Assembly: GCA_951394045.1 (NCBI GenBank)
Contig: OX595991.1
Location: forward strand, 3,348,001 to 3,412,000
Source of the DNA: Nitzschia sp. DOCU1
Lineage: Eukaryota > Bacillariophyta > Bacillariophyceae > Bacillariales > Bacillariaceae
Length of the DNA: 64,000 nucleotides
Reading direction: 5' to 3'
Shown: positions 32,770-43,122 of the stretch, in pieces
How the letters are laid out: the number at the start of each line of letters is the position of its first letter
How positions within the stretch are numbered: the stretch's first letter is position 1
Notes under the pieces: model-generated
The model's input: the letters and a program-made list of their open reading frames with translations, nothing else
Told to the model about the DNA's origin: nothing
The model's database searches: none
Program-made: the position numbers and the translations under genes

Positions 32770-34353
32770 GGCAACCCCGCGGTCACGTAGGTAGCATCTG
32801 ATAGACATTTGACGAAAGATGTCCATTATTTTGAAAAAGAAGGGCTATTTCATCCTTTTTGGCCCTTTTCAACACGAATCGACCGGAAGATTCTGATAGA
32901 CACACCAACTTTCTGATAGACACCCAATAGACAACTGTAAAAAAGCATTTCAAAACGAAATTCCAAATTCAATAAATTAACATTTTGAAAGTTCGCAAAT
33001 CCAAATTGGTGGGAGGACCTGCCGCCGACGCATGCCCGCCGCCCCCTCCGAGCACAGATTACCGGCATCAACATAGCAAACCAATGACGCCGTTGTTATT
33101 ATTTTCCCTTGACGACACTTTGAGTACATTGTTGCATTCGTTGACCTATGAGTCCCATGAAATAGTGTGGCGGGGCGGCGACTTCGCAGGGGCACCGATT
33201 CGAAGTTGATTATTGCGTTCGTTGTATCCTGTCAAAAGAACAAAACTAGCTATGAGTTCAACAAAACAGTGGTGGGTGGCGGTGACTTTGTACAGGTAGC
33301 AACGAATATTGAAGTTTATTGTAGTGTGGTTCTCGTTCAGCAGCAGCGTAGCTTTGTCAAAGAAGTCACACTGATTCGAAGTTGATTGTCGCATTCGTTG
33401 TATCCTCTCAAAGAACAAATGACTAACGAGTTCAATGAAACAGTGGCAGCACGGTGGCGACTTCCTAGAGATAGCCACGAATAATGAAGTTCATTGTAGC
33501 GTAATTGTAGTGGCGGTGGCAGCTTGTAGCCGAATTCACAGGGATTCAAAGTTGATTGTGGCGTTAGTTGACAGGGAAACAATGACCCCCGAACAAAATG
33601 ATCGACAAGATGAAGGAAACAATAGCAGCAAACGGTGGTGGCTTTTTAGAGGTGGCAGCGACAAATGATGAAGTGTATTGTAGTGTAGTGGTGGCGGTGG
33701 CAGCTTGTAGGCAAATCAACAGCGATTCAACGTTGATTGTCGCATTCATGAGCAAGGAAAGAAAACGACTGACCAGTTGAAAGTAGCGATGGCGATGGCA
33801 GCTTCGTTTTGGGAGCACATTGGCAGCAAAGGCCACAACAGGCGATTTGTAAAGGTGCTGGGTGGTGAGCGGATTGTCAGGTTTACATGACGATGTTAGT
33901 GAAATGCATGAATCAAAATACCTTGGTCCGCGATGGAATGCACTTACCTTGGTAATATTGAAGTAGTAATTGAATAATAACTACAAATTGAATAATCATG
34001 CTGCTGCAACCACTGTATATAGCGAGTCGAGGGGTTTATACTCATAAAGTGGTAGGAGTGCAGCAGCAGTACTCGAGGATTACTCGCAAATGAAAGTTTG
34101 AAAGTGAATGAATGGATTTTTGTGTTGCGCCATTGTCGCCGCTCGTCCAATTCGACTTCGTTGTTGGCGGGTGGTGGGCTGGCGGGCGCGACGCGCAAGC
34201 CAGCCTATGATTGTTCGCGGGCGGTAAATGACACTCCTTGATAACGACCGCCACATCAATTATCGCCTTCAAAATGTTCGTCCAATTCCTTTTTCCTTTT
34301 TCCTTCCTTTTTCTTTATAAAACTTTAGCTACCTACGTGAGCGGGGGTAAGCC
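32770..34353. mobile_element. Family A copy 9
   Basis: 1,584 bp. It shares the attattttg variant (near 32830) with copy 2 but not copy 2's second change. Its right end lies 146 bp from the carrier start codon. Confidence 0.9.
34316..34322 (+). promoter_or_regulatory. TATA-like box in the right end of the last transposon copy
   Basis: TATAAAA follows a long pyrimidine tract and points out of the element, 178 bp before the carrier ATG. Every family A copy has it, and family B has tataaaa at the same place. Whether it drives transcription is unproved. Confidence 0.3.
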
Positions 34354-34361
34354 TGTTCTTC
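34354..34361. repeat. 8-bp target-site duplication, right (TGTTCTTC)
   Basis: Perfect match to 20110-20117; follows the terminal GCC of copy 9 immediately. Confidence 0.9.
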
Positions 34362-34499
34362 TTCCGTTCCGTCGCAAGATCTTTTTGGCTTTGTGTGTGT
34401 TGACACCCTCTCCGCCTTCGATCTTGCCGACACGATGGCCACTCGAATAGATAGATTGCATTCTATTTCGTACATCGTAACAAATAAACAACGATAGTC

Positions 34500-35517
34500 A
34501 TGCCACTTTCCGAAACGTGGGTTGATTTCTTGGCAGGATGGGCCAGTGGTGCCGTCGCCGTTTGGACGTGTCAACCCGTCGATACCGTGTTGACGCGATT
34601 GCAAGCGGGAACTTTGTCGTCATCGCAGCAAGGCGTCGTCGTCTTGCATCAACAAGGCAAGGCCTTGGTTCAAACCTTTGGTTGGTCGAGTCTGTGGAGA
34701 GGATCCTCCGCCATGATCTCGGCAGTGCCCTTGCAAAATGCAATGCTCATGGGCGGTTATGGGATTGGCAAGCAATTTGCTTCTGACAATCACCTGAATG
34801 TCTTGTGGAGTGTCTTTTGTGGTGGATGTACCGGCGGCATTTTGCAGAGTTTTCTTATGAGTCCAGTCGAACTCATCAAGGTCAATCAACAAGTGCATGC
34901 TACCAAAACGGCGGCAGTAGCCACTCGAGAATTCTTGAAAAGTCCCTCCTTTTGGAGAGGATTGAATGCGACACTTCTAAGAGATGGAATTCCACATGGC
35001 GTCTGGTTTGCTTCCTATGAATGGTGTAAAACAGAATTGACTTTTCGTGTGAAAAGTAGTGATGATGGAACTAGTAGTGATGTCGCCGAACGAATCATGG
35101 TTCCCATGGCATCGGGGGCCTTTGCCGCAACAGTCGCATGGGTACGTACCAGTACGTCGTCGTTGCACAAACAAAATACTACTACTCATGACGACTGACC
35201 ATGTTTTTGTTTGTTTTTTTGGCTTGACATATATTGCACAGGCTGTTGGATATCCTTTTGATATCATCAAGACTCGAATTCAAGCTTCGACAACTACTAC
35301 TACTACTCCAACACAACAACAACACACGGCAGGTATAGCAGCAACGGCCATGGAATTGATGCGCGGCAGTGGCATTCGAGGATTGTATCGGGGATTTGGA
35401 CTCAAATTGTTACGAGCCGTACCTGCATCCATGGTGGGATTTTTAACCTATGAAACAGTAGCAGGAACAATTCGAGCAAGTGGTGGTGGAGGAGGAAACA
35501 ATAGCAATGTTGCGTAA
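34500..35517 (+). CDS. Mitochondrial carrier family (SLC25) transporter
   Basis: Exons 34500-35141 and 35242-35517 are joined across a 100-bp intron (GTACGT...TTGCACAG) in phase 0, giving 305 residues, the usual size for the family. The three signature PxD/ExxK/R motifs are present, one per repeat: PVDTVLTRLQ, PVELIKVNQQ and PFDIIKTRIQ, the last spanning the second exon. Each repeat also has the aromatic/Gly stretch after the matrix helix (SLWRGSSAM, FWRGLNATLLRDGIPHGVWF, GLYRGFGLKLLRAVPASMVG). RDGIPHGVWFASYEW resembles carriers of the carnitine/ornithine group, so basic amino acids or acylcarnitines are candidates; the substrate cannot be fixed. It is divergent from the ureohydrolase, with the transposon array in between. 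The C-terminus is Gly/Asn-rich and lies in a tandem duplication. Confidence 0.9.
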
Positions 35518-35772
35518 AAGGCAATAGTAGAGAGTAAAGGAGAGTGTGGCGCTCGGTCGACTGCTTCTAGTAGACGAGGTGAAACGGAATCCTACTAGTC
35601 TCACTAGCTAGAATCTGCTGTTTATTACAGTGGAGGAGGAAACAATAGCAATGTTGCGTAAAGGCAATAGTAGAGAGTAAAGGAGAGTGTGGCGCTCGGT
35701 CGACTACTTCTAGTAGACGAGGTACAATGGAATCCTACTAGTCTCACTAGCTAGAATCTGCTGTTTAATAGT
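35486..35772. repeat. 144-bp tandem duplication of stop codon and 3' UTR of the carrier gene
   Basis: gtggaggaggaaacaatagc occurs at 35486 and 35630, and the following sequence (gcgctcggtcgact, ctagaatctgctgttta) is copied with few changes. The first copy holds the carrier's real TAA. Confidence 0.9.
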
Positions 35773-36179
35773 GCAAAACTATAGACTAGCTTGTAAAAAC
35801 TCTCTCACGATAACCTCCAGCCGCTGCTAGCTAGTAGTAGAGGGTGAATAGAATGCAATCGGGACGCTCCATCACTCGGTCGACTTCATTTGTAGTACAA
35901 TCGACGCATACTTCTAAAGAGGTACCTCCAGCTGCGAATAGCTAGTTAGAAGACAGAGTGAACAGCATGCAATCGGGACGCCCGGCACTCGGTCGACTCC
36001 TTGTTGTACGATCCAAGGCGATCGAAGGCGCCTACTTTGACACCGACAATCAATCCTAGTTCCACTAGCTATAACCTGTTGATGCGTGGACGCTTGTCTC
36101 ACAAAATAATAATACACTAGTGCAAAACTATAGACTAGCTCGTTAAAAACGCCAAAAACGCTCTCACTATATCCGCTTC
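35773..36179. repeat. Patchwork of short direct repeats between convergent genes
   Basis: Segments such as gtgcaaaactatagactagc (35778 and 36119), gcaatcgggacgc and cactcggtcgact recur two or three times between the carrier's 3' end and the stop of the EamA-type gene. No gene is seen here. Confidence 0.7.
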
Positions 36180-36977
36180 TCAAATTCCTTCACCTTCACT
36201 ATCCATACCCACGAGACTGATCCCCAGACTAATCAACAAGACGCCCAACCATCCACGATACGATAACTCTTCGTGCAAGGCTACTGCTCCCAAAACTGTT
36301 CCAAACATGACGCTTCCTCCAATGATAATGGGAATCGATTGCATCGCTTGGACACCCAAACTACTCACAAAAAAGGAAATAATCTCGGCTGATCCCACTG
36401 CCAATCCTGCCAAAACTGCCCAATGAATTCCTTCCATATCATACGAGACCATTTCGGCACCTCCTTCCTTGAGAATCAAAAAGCCCAACAAACAACATCC
36501 CAAGAGGGCTGCCACTAGTTGCAAAATGACACCCCCCAATACTGGATTGATGTGCGCGCTTCCCTTTTTAATAAAGATATTGTACAAAGCATACGCCATG
36601 GCACAACACAGTGCTGGAATAATCCAAACGGCTAGAGGGGGACTTCCAGCACCCACTGCCATCAATTCACCATTCGGCGACGTGGATTCTCCCGAAATCA
36701 TTTTGTGATGATGCTGTCCCCCCGCCAGCATGCGTTGTTGTTGTGTCAAAATAAGTGGAGAGGATTCGGTAGCATATCCCATTCCAATCATGGGTGAAGC
36801 TCCACCTCCACTTTCCGCCAACATGCGCAGTTGTTGTCGTCGTCGAATACTCATGGAAGCAGATCCAGGCGTCCCCGTTGCCGCTCCTGGAGAATGAATA
36901 CTCAAGCGACCAAAGGCCGCTGAAGAACTGGATACCCGGCGCATACCCCCGGCATCCTTGGATCCTGTCGTTCCCAT
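36180..36977 (-). CDS. EamA-type (drug/metabolite transporter superfamily) membrane protein
   Basis: 265 residues from an ATG ending at 36977. The first 115 residues are cytosolic and low-complexity (Ser, Gly, Met, with RRRQQLRMLAESGGGAS and a second QQQRMLAGG). From residue 117 on there are four or five hydrophobic helices: VWIIPALCCAMAYALYNIFI, GGVILQLVAALLGCCLLGFL, WAVLAGLAVGSAEIISFF, PIIIGGSVMFGTVLGAVAL and WLGVLLISLGISLVGM. The last three with LHEELSYRGWLGVLLISLG are the pattern of a single EamA repeat. Full transporters have two repeats, so this would dimerise or represents a half-size member. Substrate unknown. It converges on the carrier gene. Confidence 0.8.
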   Translation of the reverse strand: MGTTGSKDAGGMRRVSSSSAAFGRLSIHSPGAATGTPGSASMSIRRRQQLRMLAESGGGASPMIGMGYATESSPLILTQQQRMLAGGQHHHKMISGESTSPNGELMAVGAGSPPLAVWIIPALCCAMAYALYNIFIKKGSAHINPVLGGVILQLVAALLGCCLLGFLILKEGGAEMVSYDMEGIHWAVLAGLAVGSAEIISFFVSSLGVQAMQSIPIIIGGSVMFGTVLGAVALHEELSYRGWLGVLLISLGISLVGMDSEGEGI

Positions 36978-37677
36978 CTTTACTAGAGTGTTATGTGTTT
37001 GTTAAAATAAAAATGGCACCAACAAGTTTATGAAAGGCGAAGAAGAAGGGGCGAAACAAGGAATCAAAGCTGACGGCGCTAGAGTAGCAGTACCCTAGAA
37101 CGACAATGGCAACGACTCTTGCTCAAAACGACAATATCCTGCAGAAGAAACGTTTGAGTGGCTGATTAAATCGATCGATCCGTCAGCCTGAACGATGTTG
37201 TTGGGCTGTTAAAGCAGATGCTGCAATCGCATTTGGAAGAAGTGGTGTCATGTTGACATCATCAAAGGATCGCCTTGTGGCCCCAAACGGTTTGCAGTTT
37301 CAACGACCATCACCATATTCGCCATCATGTCGCGCACCAAAAATGGCGCGTGCGTCAGCCCACTGTGGTCCATTTAGTCAAAGACCTTTCGCGCGCGAAG
37401 AAAGAATGAAGTCATTTTCGGTCCATTTAGTCGTATCGGATGCAGTCGTTTTGAAGATCCGATCATCACTATCGCGGCATTAATTCCGTTTTTGGAAACA
37501 ACGCTAGTAGTAGCGGCTCAAAGTGTGACTTAAAAGTGGAGTCCGGCTACTTCGCACGACTCCGCCAGGATGTATATGCAATCGATGTCTATCTATGTTT
37601 ATGGTGCATTCGTCTATGCATCTTCGTTGGTGGGTTAAAATGCAAAATCCTTTTGTTGTTGTAGCATGCGATGATGA
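36978..37677. other. Intergenic, nothing recognised
   Basis: Upstream of the EamA-type gene and downstream of the next minus-strand gene. Short frames only. Confidence 0.5.
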
Positions 37678-38364
37678 TCATGCGCTACGTGAAGCAAACT
37701 TCAACAGTCGCGGAGTAAGGCAAAATCCACTAGTAGCAGAATCGCCTCTGATCTGTGATGGTGTGAGGTCGTCAGCATCGGGGATCTCGGGAAGATCATC
37801 TAGCGAGGTGTACTTCCTGGCCACTGGCCAGATGATCAAAGGGGGATCTTGTACTGCCGATTTCTCTTTGCGTGGTTGCAGGTTAAAGCAACGAGGTCTT
37901 TCTCGTTTGTTATTGGTCGCTGTTCCTCGTTCTTCATCTGGTCGTCCTTCTTCGTCAATATCGGGGAGCTCGGGAAGACGAAGGGCATCGGGGAGCGTAG
38001 TCGAGTAACAAAAGGTTAACTGATTTTGTTCTTGTTGTTCCTTGATAGCCAAAGAAAACAGCTCGGGGAAGATAAGCTTTCGCCGTTTGTTCAATGACGA
38101 AAGATCGTTTAGGATCAAAGGCAGGACCTTTGCTTTTGATGGGATAGGGGCCAAGGGCATCTTTATGATGTTCTTGCTGCGGACTGTAGCGTCGGCGGAA
38201 GGGTGGTACATCATTTTATCGGTGAAAGCGAACACCTCTCCCGCCAAACTCTCCTTCGGAGGCTCGGGGGTGTGGAATGACAAGAGGTCATTTCGTTGCT
38301 CTACCAGCGGCAAAGGCAGACACACAATATCGACTTCTTGTGGTGCTGTATTAATAGTTGCCAT
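37678..38364 (-). CDS. Disordered protein of unknown function
   Basis: 228 residues from an ATG ending at 38364. It is rich in Pro, Leu and charged residues, has no membrane helix or signal peptide, and repeats a short acidic LPELPDIDEEGR / DDLPEIPDADDL motif at about residues 129-140 and 193-204. A basic segment NKRRKLIFPELFSLAIKEQQ may be a nuclear-localisation signal. No family is recognised; the steady open frame and biased composition support a real gene. Confidence 0.6.
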   Translation of the reverse strand: MATINTAPQEVDIVCLPLPLVEQRNDLLSFHTPEPPKESLAGEVFAFTDKMMYHPSADATVRSKNIIKMPLAPIPSKAKVLPLILNDLSSLNKRRKLIFPELFSLAIKEQQEQNQLTFCYSTTLPDALRLPELPDIDEEGRPDEERGTATNNKRERPRCFNLQPRKEKSAVQDPPLIIWPVARKYTSLDDLPEIPDADDLTPSQIRGDSATSGFCLTPRLLKFASRSA

Positions 38365-41147
38365 GGTGGATCTTCCTTTTCAATGTTTCTGGTTTGTGTT
38401 GCTGCTTGGTGGATCTTTCTATCCAAAAAATTGAGCGGGTATCCAATTTTTATGAGTTCGTTCGTTTCAGTGGCAGGGCCCGGGAAAGGCGAAAGTTCTT
38501 TCGACCTTCGAGGAAGGTAGGTGGGGGAGTTTTGGCTTCCACCAAAGGGGATATCGCGCGGCAGGCGTCGGGCGCACTATGGCACGGCGACTACCGGTAG
38601 CGAAAGTAGAATGGATTCATTTGTGCCCTTGTTCGGCGTCCCTTGAGCTGAAGGTAGCGCCCAGAGGCTCGCAAGGGCTGTCGCCCAGCACCTTTGCGAC
38701 GCTCCTCTAATTGACTATCAGTCCGTAACGAAGGAAGCGACGCATTGATATTTGATGGTGGCAATGATGGTAGGGTGTTGGGCGTGTTTTTATCGTGCTC
38801 TGCTGCTTTTTTTCTTCGCAGGAGACGTTGGGCCACGTAGAATGAACAACAGAGAACTGGTAATGCCAAAAATCAATCTTACGAAGAGACCCGTCCATCC
38901 CATATTATTAGAAGCACTGATCCCCCACCCCACCCCACGAACAACGAAGTGTGTTCTGTAGCAGCAGGCGTTGTCGCCTCGTTCATCTTTCAGTCCGCAA
39001 GATCTAAGAACAATAATACCGCGAGCTATGGATATGGACATACAGTCCGCATCGGGGGAGCACAATTGTCGACATCAAGTCCCCGGGAAATTACTATCAG
39101 ATCTTTGGTACGATTTCGACGCATAGTTTCTCTTTTTCGATCCCGGTACCGCTTCGACTGGCACGCTTGTGCGGGTCTTTGTTGGCACTTTGTGACAATA
39201 CTTATATCAACACCCCAATATCAGATATTAATTCTACTTATGACAATGCTAAATGAATGAGACATCTCTGAGCTAAATAAAGACGGTGCCGGCTGCAGAG
39301 GGGACTTTGTTGGCGTACTTCATGCCACACATATGCATGTGTTCCATAATCATAGGTCGTTTACACACAACACGAACGGAAAAGACTGTGAAATCCACGT
39401 GCTAGTCGACTGCCGTCTTTGGTTCTCTTTTTCGCGCCCACCGACCTCTACCTCCCACACACCACAAGATTCGATTCTACCGCGAAGGTCAAGATCCCGT
39501 CACAACGAATGAAGTACGAAAACAAAGCACGTCATTTGGAGTCCCCTTGACGTGGAGTGACGTCTGGAGCAACAAATGCAAGCTATCTGGCATCGGCTCA
39601 TCGACGTTATGTTTGTAAGTGGAGAAGCGATCCTGCCACAACGAATGGAAGTACGCAAATGAAGCACATCGTCTTTGAAGTCCCCATGAAGCGGAGTGGC
39701 GTCTGGCATCGGCTCATGGACCTTTTGCTTTTGCTCGCCAGCCAAGGTCAACCGAGGCTCCTTCGATTTCCTCTTTGAATAAACTCGCGGATGGGTAGTG
39801 CTGCATCATGCTCGTCATGAAGCTTTTCGTCGGAACAATGAACGATCACTTTTCCTCAGACAGCCCTCGATTGACGCACTTCTATCCTTTTGGGTGCCGA
39901 CGCCATGGATTTGTCTGGGGGTCGGCATGAGCTGAGCGGCGTTCCTCGAGCATGCGGGAAATGTGCTGCACCATTGTTCCTCCGCTATGGCGCAGATCCT
40001 TCTTGTGGTGAACACCACGCAATGTGGCGAGGGGCCTGATTCGTGCGTTCCCCAGGAGCCTTCAAGCTGAACGCATTCGCAAGCTTGGCACTACAATGCT
40101 GTGGAGGATGCTTGAATGGCCTCGTTAGCGGCTAATACTCCTCGTCAGGAACACGACCAGTTGATTGACAGCCGTCGGTAGCGCTGGAACAAATGGAGAT
40201 CGCACAACACAATTAAGGCGTGGAAAGTATGGATTCATCCCAACACTATTCTCGTCGCCGACGAGAAGAAGACGATACTAGTTGTTCGTACAATGATGGG
40301 AACATGCTTCTGGAGAAAGTCATTGCCGCCCAGCAGGCTCCCAGGAGGACGCGTGCAATTTGGCCGCTGGTCGCAACGCAGCAGCTGCTGCTGCTTCACC
40401 ATACGACGATGAACGAGTGGAACTTCAACGTAGTACATAATAAGAATAACTTGGGTCGATGCAGGGACTTGTTCATTTAGGATTTCTAGCGGCAAAAGGG
40501 AATGGGGCTGACGATTTGGCTACAGCAGAAATAATTACCCCATGATTACTAGCCAGAGTAATGCTAGAACTTCTTGCGGTTGTTGCCATGGTCTAGTTGT
40601 TGGAGTAGATAACAAGCGAGCACTACGCTGGAATGGTAGCCACAGAAGCGAGAATTGAATACAGAAGCGTTTCGAAATACAAGGATGGGGCGGAAAACAT
40701 GCTCTCTCCATGCCGGTAGTTGGGGGAGTGGAGGGGGGAGCGAGCGGGACAAAGGAATCAATGGGCCTTTCGTTCGTCCGGTGTCCGATTGCATTGGCAT
40801 AGCATCGGATGTCTGAGCACTTTTGTTCGAGGAAGGATGTCTTTTCCACGAACCCCTTGGAGGTATCTTCTTTTCAAAATATAATCGCTAATCCATCCCT
40901 AAAATCCCTAAGTAATAGTTGCAGCATTAGTGGCGTTGGAGGGAGTTTTTCTTCCATGGTATGCCCAAAATATGCGTACTTAGAAATACACATACGCCAG
41001 CCACTCCATTGTGTCCAACGAATAGTTGATTTCGACATGGCGGGAAATGTGGATGGGCGTCGTGGAATGATGATCGATGATTGCCCATCCATTCTCATCG
41101 TCCTTGTTGCTAGATCGATTTACTATTGCATAGCTATTGATATCACC
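38365..41147. other. Long region without a supported gene
   Basis: About 2.8 kb of mostly non-coding sequence. 38591-38950 on the minus strand may hold a broken single-helix membrane protein (GWTGLFVRLIFGITSSLLFI in one frame, FYVAQRLLRRKKAAEHDKN in the next). 39493-39725 is a diverged tandem repeat. 40220-40480 has a Gln/His-rich frame of doubtful reality. The upstream frame of the PDZ gene (40809-41147) is probably 5' leader. Confidence 0.4.
39493..39725. repeat. Diverged tandem duplication of about 136 bp
   Basis: gatcccgtcacaacgaatga at 39493 corresponds to gatcctgccacaacgaatgg at 39629, and the following acgcaaat/agcac, ttgaagtcccc and gcatcggctcat blocks are in the same order. Confidence 0.75.
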
Positions 41148-41816
41148 ATGACGATTCTGACTATTACAGCCACGAAACCCTCGCAAGAGTCCAAGCTGGG
41201 CGTCGCTTTCACTCGATCCGGCGTTGATTCGCCCTTGATGATCAAGAGCGTCAAGCCAGACTCGATTTTCGCCAACACGGACTTGAAGGCGGGCATGATT
41301 GTCCACGAGGTGCTGGGCGAGCCCATGACTTGGAAGACTCCCAAGAACGCTGCCGATGCTCTTCGTGTGGCAGACGCGGGTTCTGTGACTGTTTCGGTGC
41401 AAGTGGCCATTGGAGAAATTGTAAAAGAATCCAAGACGGCCAAGCTGGGAATCGCGCTCAAGAATTCGACCACCAAACCGGGCATTTTCGTGTCCAAAGT
41501 CAACGAGGACGGCGCGTTTGCAAACTCGGAACTTGGGCCGGGCATGAAGGTCTTGTATATCAACGATCAACCTTGTCCGAATGACACCAAAAAGGCTATT
41601 GCCCTCGTCAAGGAAGCCCCGAGTACGCTCAAGATCATCGCCATTCCCACGGACTTGGTGGCGCCTGCTGGAGCTTCCACACCCAAACCCATCACGGAAG
41701 AAAAGAAGGAAGATCATGCGGAGGAATCGCGAGACAAGGCGGCGGTTGTAGACGAAGATGATCCGGAGGCATCCAAGGGTATTATTGACAAGATCTTTGC
41801 CACTTGCATTTGCTAA
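41148..41816 (+). CDS. Double PDZ-domain protein with C-terminal CxC
   Basis: 222 residues from the ATG at 41148 (context accATGA). The first PDZ-like domain (about residues 3-88) has SKLGVAFTR and DLKAGMIVHEVLG; the second (about 90-170) has AKLGIALKNS, GAFANSELGPGMKVLYINDQ and PSTLKIIAI. Both have the hydrophobic-Gly carboxylate-binding strand and the D/G..L..GM turn before the core strand. An acidic Glu/Asp linker leads to a C-terminus ending in CIC, a possible geranylgeranylation signal that would anchor it to a membrane. The open frame continues 113 codons upstream but without domain-like sequence, so the longer start is less likely. Partner unknown. Confidence 0.8.
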   Translation: MTILTITATKPSQESKLGVAFTRSGVDSPLMIKSVKPDSIFANTDLKAGMIVHEVLGEPMTWKTPKNAADALRVADAGSVTVSVQVAIGEIVKESKTAKLGIALKNSTTKPGIFVSKVNEDGAFANSELGPGMKVLYINDQPCPNDTKKAIALVKEAPSTLKIIAIPTDLVAPAGASTPKPITEEKKEDHAEESRDKAAVVDEDDPEASKGIIDKIFATCIC

Positions 41817-42592
41817 GTGCTTTATTATTATTGCAATGCGTGTATTTAGTTTCTCAACGAGAAACTGTTTGGAACGTTTATACAATCATATATTATAATA
41901 TTTTAGGGCTGAGGAATAGACAATCGATGCTTGCATAGATGTAAAAGCATCGGCGCTAGACGGCTGGGATGGACGGTGGTAGTATCTTCCTTCGTTTGCA
42001 AGCATGGCACTTCTTGTAAAGCTGGAGCTTTCGACGCACAAAAGGAATGGGCGTCATGGTTGTCGGTTGTGGGTGCCGTTAGTAAAGAAAAGGAGCGACA
42101 TTCGAAGCTAGTCGAAGACTTCTATTCGCGGCAGAGGCAAAAAGTGCAAGCTATTCTAGCTAGATATGGATAAAGTTGCCAGCTGCGACACTCTATCGAG
42201 CAATGGAGTAGTCTACTAGTAGCTCAAAGGCGTCCACGCGTTCTTGCTTTTCTCCTGTACTACCGTAGGAGAAGTAGTTGACTTACCCATCACCATCGTC
42301 AAACGTCGCATAGTTTTAACAGCGTACGCAGATCAGACCGAATGCGTCCAGGCCCATGCGTTAGTACGGCCAACTCGCGCCGGCCGAGCATAATTTCATA
42401 TGCCTGTTGGCAAGACCAATGTGGGTGGACTGTTGATTGATATTTTATATTTATATTGGTTCATGAAATCGATAGCGGAAGCCAGCGGAAGCCCCCACTT
42501 ATCTTGTTCTTTCCCCCAAAAGCGAGTGCAGGATACCGCGCTCAACAGTTCCGGCACTCGGGTTCTCCTCAAAACCTTGTCGCAGTTCTGCC
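41817..42592. other. Intergenic, nothing recognised
   Basis: A short plus-strand frame at 41931-42173 (ending AKVQAILARYG-like) is too small to support. No repeats other than the minisatellite that follows. Confidence 0.4.
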
Positions 42593-42742
42593 ATGATTTC
42601 GCGGTGATTTCGCGGTGATTTCGCGGTGATTTCGCGGTGATTTCGCGGTGATTTCGCGGTGATTTCGCGGTGATTTCGCGGTGATTTCGCGGTGATTTCG
42701 CGATGATTTCGCGATGATTTCGCGATGATTTCACCATGATCT
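42593..42742. repeat. 11-bp minisatellite (TGATTTCGCGG)n, first locus
   Basis: About 13 to 14 head-to-tail copies; the last few change to TGATTTCGCGA. Translated, it makes a repetitive NHREITAKSPR-type peptide, which I treat as an artefact. Confidence 0.95.
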
Positions 42743-43122
42743 GCCATGATCTTGCCAACGCAGATGTGGCGCCAACACGACAAGGTCCACACCTGGTAAT
42801 TGCGAAGCTGTCGGGTTGTTAGGCAGGTGGTGTGCAACGATGCTATCCAACCACAGACCTCGCTTTCGCCACTGGATGAAAGACTTGTCCATCTTCTCTG
42901 GACGGAGAATAGAGGTCTTTTGTCGGTCTACACGACACGGGCTTTTTATCTTTTGGCCATAGCCAAGTTTGTTGTTGTCCAACCGACATCCTTTTCATCT
43001 TCGTCTCACAACTTCGGTCCGCAAAAGGCGCAAAGTCTCACTTTTTGACAATCCTAGCTGGTATCTCATCGCTTGGATTGTTTGCTTCAGGAACCCTTGT
43101 ATTTCGATATAATTTCATCACG

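Larger units (their letters stand above)
20118..34353. mobile_element. Nine-copy head-to-tail array of a 1.58-kb non-autonomous DNA transposon (family A)
   Basis: Each copy starts with GGCAACCCCGCGGTCACG and ends with the near-complement GAGCGGGGGTAAGCC; the 26-bp ends share an inner ACGTAGGTAGC and form imperfect terminal inverted repeats. Copies repeat every 1,590 bp, separated by exactly TTCTTC. The array as a whole has an 8-bp target-site duplication, a length typical of hAT, Merlin or some Mutator-like elements; the superfamily is not settled. No frame within a unit exceeds about 110 residues or resembles a transposase, so the element would depend on a partner elsewhere. Left-end subterminal motifs CTGATAGACA (20146, 20241, 20261) could be transposase-binding sites. 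The middle holds four imperfect internal repeats of about 175 bp beginning GATTC.A.GTTGATT (20545, 20721, 20891, 21072). Copies are nearly identical, so amplification is recent. Confidence 0.9.

Noticed and set aside
20174..34272. Many repeated frames of 60-110 residues inside the transposon array
   Set aside because: They occur on both strands in overlapping frames, repeat only because the DNA repeats, and resemble no known protein.
20118..34353. Array as a CRISPR, rDNA or centromeric satellite
   Set aside because: The units are 1.58 kb with terminal inverted repeats and an outer 8-bp duplication; there are no spacers of varying sequence and no rRNA sequence.
39500..39778. Frames on both strands across the 39.5-kb tandem repeat
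   Set aside because: They mirror each other and follow the repeat; there is no independent coding signal.
42396..42837. Minus-strand proteins with NHREITAKSPR repeats
   Set aside because: These are translations of the 11-bp minisatellite in several frames.
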